Of a stretch of DNA of 38,741 nucleotides, positions 21,674 to 29,112 are shown piece after piece (position 1 is the first letter of the stretch; each line of letters opens with the position of its first letter). A program made the position numbers and the translations under genes. Origin of the DNA: JAJXYN01 sp964532735 (GTDB lineage: Bacteria; Patescibacteriota; Patescibacteriia; JAGPKW01); contig CAZHKK010000008.1 of the NCBI GenBank assembly GCA_964532735.1, positions 1-38,741 of the forward strand. Direction: 5' to 3'. The notes below the pieces were generated by a model. It searched no databases. It was not told the DNA's origin and was given only the letters and a program-made list of their open reading frames with translations.

Positions 21674-22558
21674 ATGTTAATAATTGGAGTTCACCAATCA
21701 ATCTCTAAAGGTTTTTATAATGCGATTGAAAATGTCGTTAATTTTTATAATACAAACGCAGCTCAAATTTTTTTAAAAAGTCCACAAATGTTAACTTTTT
21801 GTAAAATATCAGATGAAGAAGCGGAAAAAACAAAAAATTTTGTATTATCAAAAAATTTGTTCATTGTAGGACATTGTTCTTATTTATTAAATTTTGCAAA
21901 AGAACAAAATTTTAAAGATACAACAGATATAAGGAAAAGGGGAAACTGGGCTATAAATTCTTTGTTAGATGATTTACTTTCAATCAAAAAAATTAATGGG
22001 TATGGAGTTGTATTACACATAGGAAAATATGTTGGACAAACAAGAGAACAAAGTATAAAAACTATAATTAAAAACATAAATCAAGTAATATTTGATTTAG
22101 AATTTAAATTAAAAAATAATACAAAATTACCTTATATAATAATAGAAAATACAGCAGGGCAAGGAACGGAAATAGGCTCAACGATAGAAGAATTATCAGA
22201 AATATATAATTTATTAGATAAGAATCCTAGAATAAAATTTTGTGTAGATACAGCACATGCTTTTGCTTCTGGTTATGATATAAAAACGGAAAATGGTTTT
22301 AATGATTTTATAAAAAAATTTGAAAAATTAATAGGTATAAAAAATATAGGATTATTCCACTTTAATGATTCAAAAAAAGAATTAGGTTCAAGAGTAGATA
22401 GACATGATTCAATAGGGGTAGGATTAATAGGAGAAGAAGGTTTAAAGAGAATAGCAAAATACGCAAAAGAAAAAACAATACCAATAATATTAGAAACACC
22501 AGACAAGGAAGTATCACATTTAGAAGATATTAAAAAAGTAAAAAATTGGTTTAAATAA
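21674..22558 (+). CDS. nfo: Endonuclease IV (apurinic/apyrimidinic endonuclease)
   Basis: This 294-residue TIM-barrel nuclease has all nine zinc ligands of the family: His67, His115, Glu158, Asp192, His195, His229, Asp242, His244 and Glu274, within the motifs GHCSYLLN, LHIGK, IENTAGQG, VDTAHAFASGYD, FHFNDSKKELGSRVDRH and ILETPD. It cuts the DNA backbone at abasic sites, following glycosylases such as the UDG and endonuclease III in this window. Adjacent to the RNase Z gene (13 bases), likely one transcript. Confidence 0.96.
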   Translation: MLIIGVHQSISKGFYNAIENVVNFYNTNAAQIFLKSPQMLTFCKISDEEAEKTKNFVLSKNLFIVGHCSYLLNFAKEQNFKDTTDIRKRGNWAINSLLDDLLSIKKINGYGVVLHIGKYVGQTREQSIKTIIKNINQVIFDLEFKLKNNTKLPYIIIENTAGQGTEIGSTIEELSEIYNLLDKNPRIKFCVDTAHAFASGYDIKTENGFNDFIKKFEKLIGIKNIGLFHFNDSKKELGSRVDRHDSIGVGLIGEEGLKRIAKYAKEKTIPIILETPDKEVSHLEDIKKVKNWFK

Positions 22559-22571
22559 TTTATTTAAAAAA

Positions 22572-23456
22572 ATGACACCTTACATAATAGGACAATCAAA
22601 AGCAATTTATGGAACATGGTTTTATTTTCCAACATATAACTTAATGTTTGATTGTGGAGATGGAGCAGCTTTTACTTTAGGAATACATAGTAGTGATGTA
22701 AAATATATTTTTATTTCTCATTTTCACTCTGATCATGTATTAGGGTTATTTGGTATAGCAAGTTTTTTAAACAGAGCTACTAAAAAAATAAAAAGAAAAA
22801 TAAAAGTATATTTTCATAAAAATAGTAAAAATGAATTAGATAAAATAATAAATTCATTAAAATATTTAAAATTAGATAAAATGTTTGATTTTATAAGCTT
22901 TGATTTTAATGAAAAAATAGAAATAGATGGAAAAAAATTTATAACACCTTTTGAAGTAGACCATACTGCTCAATATTATAAAAAATCAATTACAGCTTGT
23001 GGTTTTAGTGTTTGTGAAGAAAGAAAAACTTTAAAAAAAGAATATTTAGAACAAATAAAAAAAATGTCAAACATAGACAAAGCAATGTATATAAAAAATT
23101 TAAAAAATGATATATATGATTATTATACATATAAATATATCACATATTGTGGAGATTCTTTGCCTGTAAATATTAAAAAAATAGGACAAACAGAAATATT
23201 GATGCATGAATGTACTTTTTTAAAAAAAGATGAATGTGATGCTGCTCATACAGATTTAGAATCTTTAATAAAATTATTTTCAAAAACAAAAAATTTAGAA
23301 TTTTCAAGTTTGATTTTATATCATATTTCAGAAAAATATATTAGAGAGCAAAAAGATTATAAGGATATTATTTTAAATAAAGTAAAAAAATTAAAAATAA
23401 ATCTAGATCTAGATATAGTAGAAATTAATAAAGTTTATAGAAAATTTATTAATTAA
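22572..23456 (+). CDS. rnz: Ribonuclease Z-like metallo-beta-lactamase-fold nuclease
   Basis: This 294-residue protein has an intact metal motif SHFHSDHVLG (His50, His52, Asp54, His55), followed by further ligands in VDHTAQYYKKSITACGFSV, YCGDSLP, HECTF, AAHTDLESLI and LYHISEKY, the set and order of RNase Z. RNase Z trims the 3' ends of pre-tRNA when CCA is not encoded, which fits tRNA-Ser here. tRNA-Gly in this window already encodes CCA. The flexible arm is smaller than in E. coli, so the assignment could also be a related tRNase-like nuclease. Confidence 0.83.
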   Translation: MTPYIIGQSKAIYGTWFYFPTYNLMFDCGDGAAFTLGIHSSDVKYIFISHFHSDHVLGLFGIASFLNRATKKIKRKIKVYFHKNSKNELDKIINSLKYLKLDKMFDFISFDFNEKIEIDGKKFITPFEVDHTAQYYKKSITACGFSVCEERKTLKKEYLEQIKKMSNIDKAMYIKNLKNDIYDYYTYKYITYCGDSLPVNIKKIGQTEILMHECTFLKKDECDAAHTDLESLIKLFSKTKNLEFSSLILYHISEKYIREQKDYKDIILNKVKKLKINLDLDIVEINKVYRKFIN

Positions 23457-23465
23457 TTAAATAAA

Positions 23466-23474
23466 TGGTATAAT
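23466..23474 (+). promoter_or_regulatory. Extended -10 promoter of the first pilin gene
   Basis: TGGTATAAT (TGn plus TATAAT), 29 bases before the ATG. Confidence 0.55.
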
Positions 23475-23502
23475 AACAAAAATAAATTTTTATAATAAAA
23501 AA

Positions 23503-24027
23503 ATGAAAAAATTTTTTACAGCACTATCTTTAATAACATTTTTTATGTTTTTTGCATTTTTAGGTTTTTTTGTTAATGCTTCAGAATGTAATATTTGTGC
23601 ATATGATCAAGGTGGTTGTATAGTGGATAGAACTCCAGATAATCCATCCAATTATGGAACAAGTTGTGAATGTTCTAGTGGATTAATATGCTCAAGAGAT
23701 GGGTCAACTCAAAATTGTAAATGTCAAAAAGCTTTTGGTTCTGGTTTGTTGAATGTAACCGAAACAAGTGGTCTAAATACAACAAATTCAGTTCCACAAA
23801 TAGTAGGTAATGTTATAAAAGTAATACTTGGAATTTCTGGAACAGTTGCTTTGATATTTATAGTATGGGGTGGTATTCAATGGATGATATCAAAAGGAGA
23901 AGAATCAAAAATTGCTTCTGCAAGAAAACTTATGGTTTCTGGTATGGTAGGTATAGCAATTATTGCTGCAGCTTATGCAATTACAGATTTCGTAATCAAA
24001 CAAATTACAGTAGTAGCTGGTGCTTAA
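23503..24027 (+). CDS. TrbC/VirB2-like pilin, copy A, with cysteine-rich head
   Basis: This 174-residue precursor has a signal peptide (hydrophobic about 8-25, likely cut after VNA). The variable head (about 27-85) has eight cysteines, including SECNICAYDQGGC, TSCECSSGLIC and NCKCQKAFGSGL. The C-terminal core (96-174) has two membrane spans around a short charged loop (ISKGEESKIASARKLM), the layout of type IV secretion or conjugative pilin subunits and of the CPR 'T4SS pilin' family. The core is identical to copies B and C (79 residues, no difference). The core should pack in the membrane or filament with the head outside. The role is inferred from the fold, not shown. Confidence 0.75.
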   Translation: MKKFFTALSLITFFMFFAFLGFFVNASECNICAYDQGGCIVDRTPDNPSNYGTSCECSSGLICSRDGSTQNCKCQKAFGSGLLNVTETSGLNTTNSVPQIVGNVIKVILGISGTVALIFIVWGGIQWMISKGEESKIASARKLMVSGMVGIAIIAAAYAITDFVIKQITVVAGA

Positions 24028-24066
24028 TAAAAAAATAGAGACAATATTTACTGCCTCTATTTTTTT
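23768..24066 (+). repeat. Pilin core repeat, copy A (long form)
   Basis: A 299-bp segment from inside the gene to its terminator is identical, base for base, to 24939-25237 by my reading. Within it, 23787-24029 (243 bp) is also identical to 24425-24667. Identity includes synonymous positions, the stop codon and, for A and C, the terminator. Confidence 0.92.
24030..24066 (+). terminator. Terminator of pilin copy A
   Basis: AAAAAATAGAG (24030-24040) pairs with CTCTATTTTTT (24055-24065) around a 14-base loop. The same terminator is repeated exactly after copy C. Confidence 0.85.
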
Positions 24067-24137
24067 ACACTATTCACTATTATTATTTTTTGTATTATAA
24101 TAAAGATATAATTAATAAATAGGTTAATAAACTATAT

Positions 24138-24665
24138 ATGAAAAAAATAATTTCAAGTGCAGTATTGTCTTTAGCTTTAATAGCTAATTTAGTTATAGTG
24201 TCAAATACATTTGCTATAGCGGCTGGTGGTGCTTGTGGATCAGAAGCAGGTTGTCCAGTTATTGGTTCAGGGGACGCAACAACAACAGGACAATGTGATG
24301 CAGGTTTATATTGTACATTAAGATCAACAACTCATGGTGAATATGCAGTAAATCCATGTGAATGTCAAAAAGCTTTTGGCGCTGGATTAGGAACAGTTAG
24401 AGAACAAGCAGGTCTTTCAAATACTTCAGTTCCACAAATAGTAGGTAATGTTATAAAAGTAATACTTGGAATTTCTGGAACAGTTGCTTTGATATTTATA
24501 GTATGGGGTGGTATTCAATGGATGATATCAAAAGGAGAAGAATCAAAAATTGCTTCTGCAAGAAAACTTATGGTTTCTGGTATGGTAGGTATAGCAATTA
24601 TTGCTGCAGCTTATGCAATTACAGATTTCGTAATCAAACAAATTACAGTAGTAGCTGGTGCTTAA
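24138..24665 (+). CDS. TrbC/VirB2-like pilin, copy B, with cysteine-rich head
   Basis: This 175-residue precursor has a signal peptide (hydrophobic about 8-26, likely cut after NTFA). The head (about 28-92) carries six cysteines, including GACGSEAGCP, QCDAGLYC and NPCECQKAFGAGL. It is related to copy A only near CxCQKAFG(S/A)GL, and the rest has diverged beyond recognition. The last 79 residues (97-175) are the shared core. A TATAAT at 24096-24101 may drive it separately. The even cysteine counts in heads A and B suggest disulfide-bonded extracytoplasmic modules. Confidence 0.75.
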   Translation: MKKIISSAVLSLALIANLVIVSNTFAIAAGGACGSEAGCPVIGSGDATTTGQCDAGLYCTLRSTTHGEYAVNPCECQKAFGAGLGTVREQAGLSNTSVPQIVGNVIKVILGISGTVALIFIVWGGIQWMISKGEESKIASARKLMVSGMVGIAIIAAAYAITDFVIKQITVVAGA

Positions 24666-24667
24666 TA
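24425..24667 (+). repeat. Pilin core repeat, copy B
   Basis: 243 bp identical to 23787-24029 and 24958-25200. The identity stops one base after the stop codon region; this gene's terminator is different from those of A and C. Confidence 0.92.
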
Positions 24668-24670
24668 GAT

Positions 24671-24698
24671 AAAAAATACGATTTAAATCGTATTTTTT
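24671..24698 (+). terminator. Terminator of pilin copy B
   Basis: AAAAAATACGATTT paired with AAATCGTATTTTTT, a perfect dyad with a strong U tract. Confidence 0.9.
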
Positions 24699-24778
24699 TA
24701 TTTACTTTAAACAGCCACTCTTTTCAATATTTTTAAAAAATGATAAAATAAACTAAATATTAAAATTAATAAAAAAAC

Positions 24779-25198
24779 ATGTCTTTTAAAAAAATATTAA
24801 CTTCAATAATATATTTATCTCTTTTTGTAGTTACTTTATTTGGATATAATAATGCATTGGCTGGAAAATATGACCAAATATCATTAGATGGTTCTGAATT
24901 TACATCAGATGTTGCAAAAGATTCTATAGCTGGAAGTGGTGGTCTAAATACAACAAATTCAGTTCCACAAATAGTAGGTAATGTTATAAAAGTAATACTT
25001 GGAATTTCTGGAACAGTTGCTTTGATATTTATAGTATGGGGTGGTATTCAATGGATGATATCAAAAGGAGAAGAATCAAAAATTGCTTCTGCAAGAAAAC
25101 TTATGGTTTCTGGTATGGTAGGTATAGCAATTATTGCTGCAGCTTATGCAATTACAGATTTCGTAATCAAACAAATTACAGTAGTAGCTGGTGCTTAA
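24779..25198 (+). CDS. TrbC/VirB2-like pilin, copy C, with short head
   Basis: This 139-residue precursor has a signal peptide (to about residue 28, NNALA). The head is short (about 29-55), without cysteine and acidic (KYDQISLDGSEFTSDVAKD). The last 85 residues, from GLNTTNSVPQ, are identical to copy A, including the ten residues before the 79-residue core shared with B. It could be the plain filament subunit, with A and B as decorated versions. The three genes are in tandem, each with its own terminator. Confidence 0.75.
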   Translation: MSFKKILTSIIYLSLFVVTLFGYNNALAGKYDQISLDGSEFTSDVAKDSIAGSGGLNTTNSVPQIVGNVIKVILGISGTVALIFIVWGGIQWMISKGEESKIASARKLMVSGMVGIAIIAAAYAITDFVIKQITVVAGA

Positions 25199-25237
25199 TA
25201 AAAAAATAGAGACAATATTTACTGCCTCTATTTTTTT
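24939..25237 (+). repeat. Pilin core repeat, copy C (long form)
   Basis: 299 bp identical to 23768-24066, continuing through the terminator. The shared unit extends 19 bp further upstream than the B match. Confidence 0.92.
25201..25237 (+). terminator. Terminator of pilin copy C
   Basis: Same sequence as the copy A terminator (A-rich arm, 14-base loop, CTCTA and a T run). Confidence 0.85.
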
Positions 25238-25266
25238 TATTTGTGTATTATATTATAATGTTTTTT

Positions 25267-27012
25267 ATGAAAAAGATAAAAATATATAAATTAAATATTT
25301 TCCATTTTATACCAATAATATCAAGTTTTGTATTGTATATTATAATAAATTTAATAAGTATAATATTTTTTAGAATTAATTTATTTAATTCTTTTTATAT
25401 ATTAATAGATTTTTTATTGTTTTTATTATTGTCATATTTATTGTTTTATTTTTCAAAAAGAATAAAATTATATTTTTTTATACAGTCTATAGTTGCATTT
25501 ATTTTTTATATAGGAAGCTCTATAAAGGTTTCTTTTTTTGGTTCTTCTATAATAATAGATGATTTATTTTCATTAAAAGAAGCCTTTTTAGCTTTAAGTA
25601 TGATAAATATTTTTTATATAATATTTATTATTTTATTTTTATTAACAACATTATTTTTAATTATTTTAAATTTAAAAATAACAAAAAAAGGAATAATACT
25701 TTTTAGTGCTTTATTTTTATTTGTTTTATCTATAAGTTTTTTTAATAGAACATACAAAGATTTAATATCAAAAATTGATAAAAAATATTTATTTTGGAAC
25801 CAACAAGAAAATTATAAACATAATGGTCCAATATTTTTTATGTTAAATGAGTATGTTAGATCTAATAATTCTAGCAATAAACCAAATAAGGAAGAAGTTG
25901 ATAAAGCATTGAATAATATTAATAAACACAAAATTAGTTCAAATATTACAAATATTTTAAAAGAAAATAAACCAAATATACATTTTATATTAGTTGAATC
26001 TTTATGGGATATAACAGATCTAAAAAATGCTCATTATTCTCAAGATCCTTTTTATAAAGGTTTTAGAGAAATGGATATACATAAAAACAAAATAATAAGT
26101 CCTACTTTTGAAGGAAAAACAGCAGATCCAGAGTTTGAGTTATTATGTGGAATTCCTATACTAAAAAATAATATTCCATTTCAAACAGAAATTAAAAACA
26201 ACATTCCTTGCCTTCCAAATTTATTAAAAGAGGAAGGTTATGAAACGAATGTTTTTCATGCTGATTGGGCAACTTTTTATAATAGAGATAAAGTTTATAA
26301 AAAAATAGGTTTTGATAATTATTATTCAATAAAAAATTTTAATAAGGATGATTTAAATAATGGTAATTTATCAGATAAATCTTTTTTAAATCAATCCTAT
26401 AATTTAATAAATAAAGAAAAATCTAATCCAAAATTTAATTATTATTTAACAATATCAACACATACTCCATATATTTTAAACAACAAAGAAAGGCCTAATA
26501 TAATAGAGAATAATTTAAATAATGATTGGATATATAATTATTCAAATTCTATTTATTATTCAACAAAAGAAATATATGAATTTATTTTATTTTTAAAAGA
26601 AAAAGACCCAAATTCAATAATAATAATAACAGGTGATCATGCTCCTTTTTTGGGAAATAATAAAGAAGTTTATAATAAAACAAATACTTTAGATGATTTA
26701 TTATTATATTCAACACCTATTATATTTTTAGAAAAAGGAGAGTTAAAAATTATAGAAAAAAATAATATGTTTAGATTTGGGGAATATTTATTAAAATCAT
26801 TAGGTATAGACACAAAAAACACAATATTTAATCTATTTAATTCAGAAGAATTGCTTAATATTAGACCATTATATGTAGATAAAAATTCCGAGCAATATAT
26901 TGACATAAGAGAAAGTAATTATTGTAAAGAAGTTTGTAAGATTAAAAATTTAGAAAGTTATATTATAATTTATAATGATTTACTTTTTGGAAAACAATAT
27001 TCAATACGTTGA
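25267..27012 (+). CDS. LTA-synthase-like phosphoglycerol transferase (sulfatase fold)
   Basis: About 581 residues: roughly five membrane spans (first about 165 residues), then an extracellular alkaline-phosphatase-superfamily domain. Motifs match lipoteichoic-acid synthase: the metal Glu in VESLW (Glu244), the catalytic Thr in GKTADPEFELLCG (Thr285), HADWATFYNRDKVYKKIGFDNY (His331 and the NRD), and IIITGDHAPFLG. The family transfers glycerol phosphate or related groups from a lipid onto a surface polymer. I start at 25267; a GTG at 25243 and an ATG at 25258 are possible. A TATAAT at 25254-25259 would give an almost leaderless mRNA. Confidence 0.85.
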   Translation: MKKIKIYKLNIFHFIPIISSFVLYIIINLISIIFFRINLFNSFYILIDFLLFLLLSYLLFYFSKRIKLYFFIQSIVAFIFYIGSSIKVSFFGSSIIIDDLFSLKEAFLALSMINIFYIIFIILFLLTTLFLIILNLKITKKGIILFSALFLFVLSISFFNRTYKDLISKIDKKYLFWNQQENYKHNGPIFFMLNEYVRSNNSSNKPNKEEVDKALNNINKHKISSNITNILKENKPNIHFILVESLWDITDLKNAHYSQDPFYKGFREMDIHKNKIISPTFEGKTADPEFELLCGIPILKNNIPFQTEIKNNIPCLPNLLKEEGYETNVFHADWATFYNRDKVYKKIGFDNYYSIKNFNKDDLNNGNLSDKSFLNQSYNLINKEKSNPKFNYYLTISTHTPYILNNKERPNIIENNLNNDWIYNYSNSIYYSTKEIYEFILFLKEKDPNSIIIITGDHAPFLGNNKEVYNKTNTLDDLLLYSTPIIFLEKGELKIIEKNNMFRFGEYLLKSLGIDTKNTIFNLFNSEELLNIRPLYVDKNSEQYIDIRESNYCKEVCKIKNLESYIIIYNDLLFGKQYSIR

Positions 27013-27037
27013 CAAATATATACTTTTATGATATTTT
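27009..27037 (+). promoter_or_regulatory. Promoter of the lytic transglycosylase gene
   Basis: TTGACA (27009-27014), a 17-base spacer ending in TGA, and TATTTT (27032-27037). The -35 overlaps the stop codon of the preceding gene. Confidence 0.7.
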
Positions 27038-27094
27038 ACGATAGTTATATTTATATAACTTAAATTGAAAATAAAATTTTTTCGGGAGGAAAAA

Positions 27095-28192
27095 ATGAAT
27101 AACGCAGCATCTTTAAAAAGAGATATTTTTAGTGATAATAAAAAGGGAACTTGTGGAGTAGATGGAAATTTTCTATTTGCTGTTGACAAACAAATTCAAG
27201 AAAAAGAAAAGATAAAAAATCAAAAAATAATTTGGATTTGTATATTGATAGCAATAATAATGGTTTCCGTCACTTTTATTTTTTCTATTTATAAGTTTTA
27301 TGAGAAATCTTTAAATATGAAAATTTCTTTAGTTGAAGATGAAAAAAAAGGTTTTGAAGAAAAACTAAAAAAACAAGAAATAATATCAGAGATAAAAGAA
27401 AAAGTAATTTTATGGAATAAAGAATATAATAAAAATATAGATTCCTTAATTTTAGCTGATTTTTCTGATAATGTTATTGCTGAAACTCCAAAACAATTTG
27501 AATTAAAGATTATTGAAACAGCAAAACAATATAATATTCCAGCATCTATTTTAAGTGCTCAAATTTGGGTAGAATCAAATTATATTCCAAATGTTATATC
27601 TTTTGATGGTCAGCCTTATAAAGTTATAGAATTTACAAATAATGTAGCTTTTTTTGGAAATAACCAAGGTAAGATTTGGGCAGTAAAGCAAATATGGAAT
27701 TCTTCTAGAAGAGCATACGATGTATATGTAAAATATACCCCAAAATATGATGTTGTTCCAAAATCAAATTGGCACTTATATGACAAAGAGTGTTCTGTGG
27801 GTTTAGCCCAACAAAACTTAGCTCGAGGTGGTCATGATACAAATCTTTTGAAAGATGCATTAGATCCGGATAAAGCTATTGTTTTTGCTTGTGATAGATG
27901 GAGAGGTTTTTTGGATACATATAAAAAAGATAGTGTATTTTTTATTGCTATGGCATACAATACTCCAGGAACAGCAAAGACGGCACAAAAATATCTTGAT
28001 AATGGTGCTACTGGGTTAAATACTCTAAGAGATGTTAGATCTGCAGAGTATATAATAAAATATGGAAACAAGGTTCTTGCTATAGCAAGAAACCAAAAAC
28101 TAAAAGAGATCTATCAAGAAAATTTTGGTGATTTTTTAAATAAAGAAGATTTTATTTCTTATATTCCAGAAATGGAATTGCTTTCTTTTTAA
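27095..28192 (+). CDS. Membrane-anchored lytic transglycosylase (VirB1-like)
   Basis: This 365-residue protein has a cytosolic N-terminus, one membrane span (about 45-66), a short coiled coil and an SLT-like lysozyme domain (about 134-330). The catalytic Glu160 lies in SAQIWVESNY, with SVGLAQQNLARGG and AMAYNTPGTAK as the other two family motifs. It cleaves peptidoglycan glycan strands, likely to let a surface structure cross the wall. I chose the ATG at 27095 over an upstream TTG because of its Shine-Dalgarno (GGGAGGA). It follows the LTA-synthase-like gene and the three pilin genes, consistent with a VirB1-type role. Confidence 0.82.
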   Translation: MNNAASLKRDIFSDNKKGTCGVDGNFLFAVDKQIQEKEKIKNQKIIWICILIAIIMVSVTFIFSIYKFYEKSLNMKISLVEDEKKGFEEKLKKQEIISEIKEKVILWNKEYNKNIDSLILADFSDNVIAETPKQFELKIIETAKQYNIPASILSAQIWVESNYIPNVISFDGQPYKVIEFTNNVAFFGNNQGKIWAVKQIWNSSRRAYDVYVKYTPKYDVVPKSNWHLYDKECSVGLAQQNLARGGHDTNLLKDALDPDKAIVFACDRWRGFLDTYKKDSVFFIAMAYNTPGTAKTAQKYLDNGATGLNTLRDVRSAEYIIKYGNKVLAIARNQKLKEIYQENFGDFLNKEDFISYIPEMELLSF

Positions 28193-28199
28193 ATCATCT

Positions 28200-28231
28200 A
28201 TACCAATTGAAAAAATCAATTGGTATTTTTT
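28200..28231 (+). terminator. Intrinsic terminator
   Basis: ATACCAATTGA-AAAAA-TCAATTGGTAT followed by TTTTT, after the transglycosylase gene. Confidence 0.9.
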
Positions 28232-28279
28232 ATTTTAGACTTTTCCACAGGTAGATAATAAGTGTATAAGTTTAAAATG

Positions 28280-28288
28280 TGTTATAAT
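28280..28288 (+). promoter_or_regulatory. Extended -10 promoter element
   Basis: TGTTATAAT (TGn plus TATAAT), 63 bases before the small surface-protein gene. Confidence 0.5.
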
Positions 28289-28351
28289 ATAAACATATAT
28301 AAATTAAACCAAATATATTATTTAATTAAATTCATTTAATAACAAAACAAA

Positions 28352-29008
28352 ATGAAAAAAACAATAAGAAAGACAAATATTCTTGCTCTTTCAATAGCTT
28401 CTTTTGCGCTTGTTGCAGGAATAGTTTTTGCAGCAAATAATGCTACATTTAAATTAACTATCAATCCGGGTTCTTTAGGAGTAGATATAGTTGATAATAC
28501 TTATACTACAATAGAATCTCCAGAAGTTTATTTTAATGCTGTTTCATCAAGTCTTGATTGTGCTTCCACAACAGGTATATTAGGTACATCTTCAGAACAA
28601 ATATATATAACAAATCCAGATGCTGCTGACAATGGGTATACAGTAACATTGGGTGCTACAGATCCTATTTCTGGTGCTTGGTCTGATAATGATGTTGCTA
28701 ATGGTGTTAATACATTTGCTTATAATAATGAAGCTGGATCTGGATGTGATGCAGGTCAATTAACAATCTCTGGTGGTACTATTTCTGATGGTAAACTTGC
28801 TTCTGATTCTACTACTGGTATAGTTACTGTAGGTGGAGCATTTACTACTGCTGTTAGTTCTGTAACTTTAATTAGCGCATCAGCTGGATCAGCTGATATT
28901 TCTGAAGTTGTTGCTACAGATTTTTTACTTACTCAACAAATTCCAGCAAGAACTCCAGCTTCTTCATATTCATTACCTATGACTTTAACTATTATGGGTA
29001 ATTTATAA
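28352..29008 (+). CDS. WxL-like small surface protein
   Basis: This 218-residue exported protein (signal peptide to about residue 27, cut after VFA) is a single beta-rich domain. Its sequence runs SLGVDIVDN, PEVYFNAVS, TGILGTSSEQIYITNP, GYTVTLGATD and ends QQIPARTPASSYSLPMTLTI. The same pattern occurs at the C-terminus of the 1627-residue protein at 30427 (SIDIVDN, GIFGFNNQKIRVTN, SWTISLSAT, LQSIPA, YSIDMTLTI), so the two share a domain. The layout and the nearby DUF916-like gene recall WxL-domain loci, but the two Trp-x-Leu motifs are not conserved (Tyr-Thr-Val here). Serine, threonine and alanine are enriched. Confidence 0.7.
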   Translation: MKKTIRKTNILALSIASFALVAGIVFAANNATFKLTINPGSLGVDIVDNTYTTIESPEVYFNAVSSSLDCASTTGILGTSSEQIYITNPDAADNGYTVTLGATDPISGAWSDNDVANGVNTFAYNNEAGSGCDAGQLTISGGTISDGKLASDSTTGIVTVGGAFTTAVSSVTLISASAGSADISEVVATDFLLTQQIPARTPASSYSLPMTLTIMGNL

Positions 29009-29020
29009 AAAGCTTTATAT

Positions 29021-29050
29021 AAAAATGACTTTTTAAAAAGTCATTTTTTT
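29021..29050 (+). terminator. Intrinsic terminator
   Basis: AAAAATGACTTTTT paired with AAAAAGTCATTTTT and a T run, after the small surface-protein gene. Confidence 0.9.
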
Positions 29051-29072
29051 AATTCTCATAATTTTTTTTATA

Positions 29073-29081
29073 TGTTATAAT
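29073..29081 (+). promoter_or_regulatory. Extended -10 promoter element
   Basis: TGTTATAAT, 31 bases before the DUF916-like gene. Confidence 0.5.
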
Positions 29082-29112
29082 TATCAAATAAAATAAATTA
29101 AATTAATTAAAC

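Noticed and set aside
24503..24736. Open frame overlapping the pilin core in another frame
   Set aside because: It is an out-of-frame shadow of the strongly conserved core and extends into the terminator.
28352..29008. S-layer protein based on high Ser/Thr/Ala and a signal peptide
   Set aside because: There is no SLH or other anchoring repeat, and the shared domain with the giant protein plus the DUF916-like neighbour fits a WxL-like assignment better.
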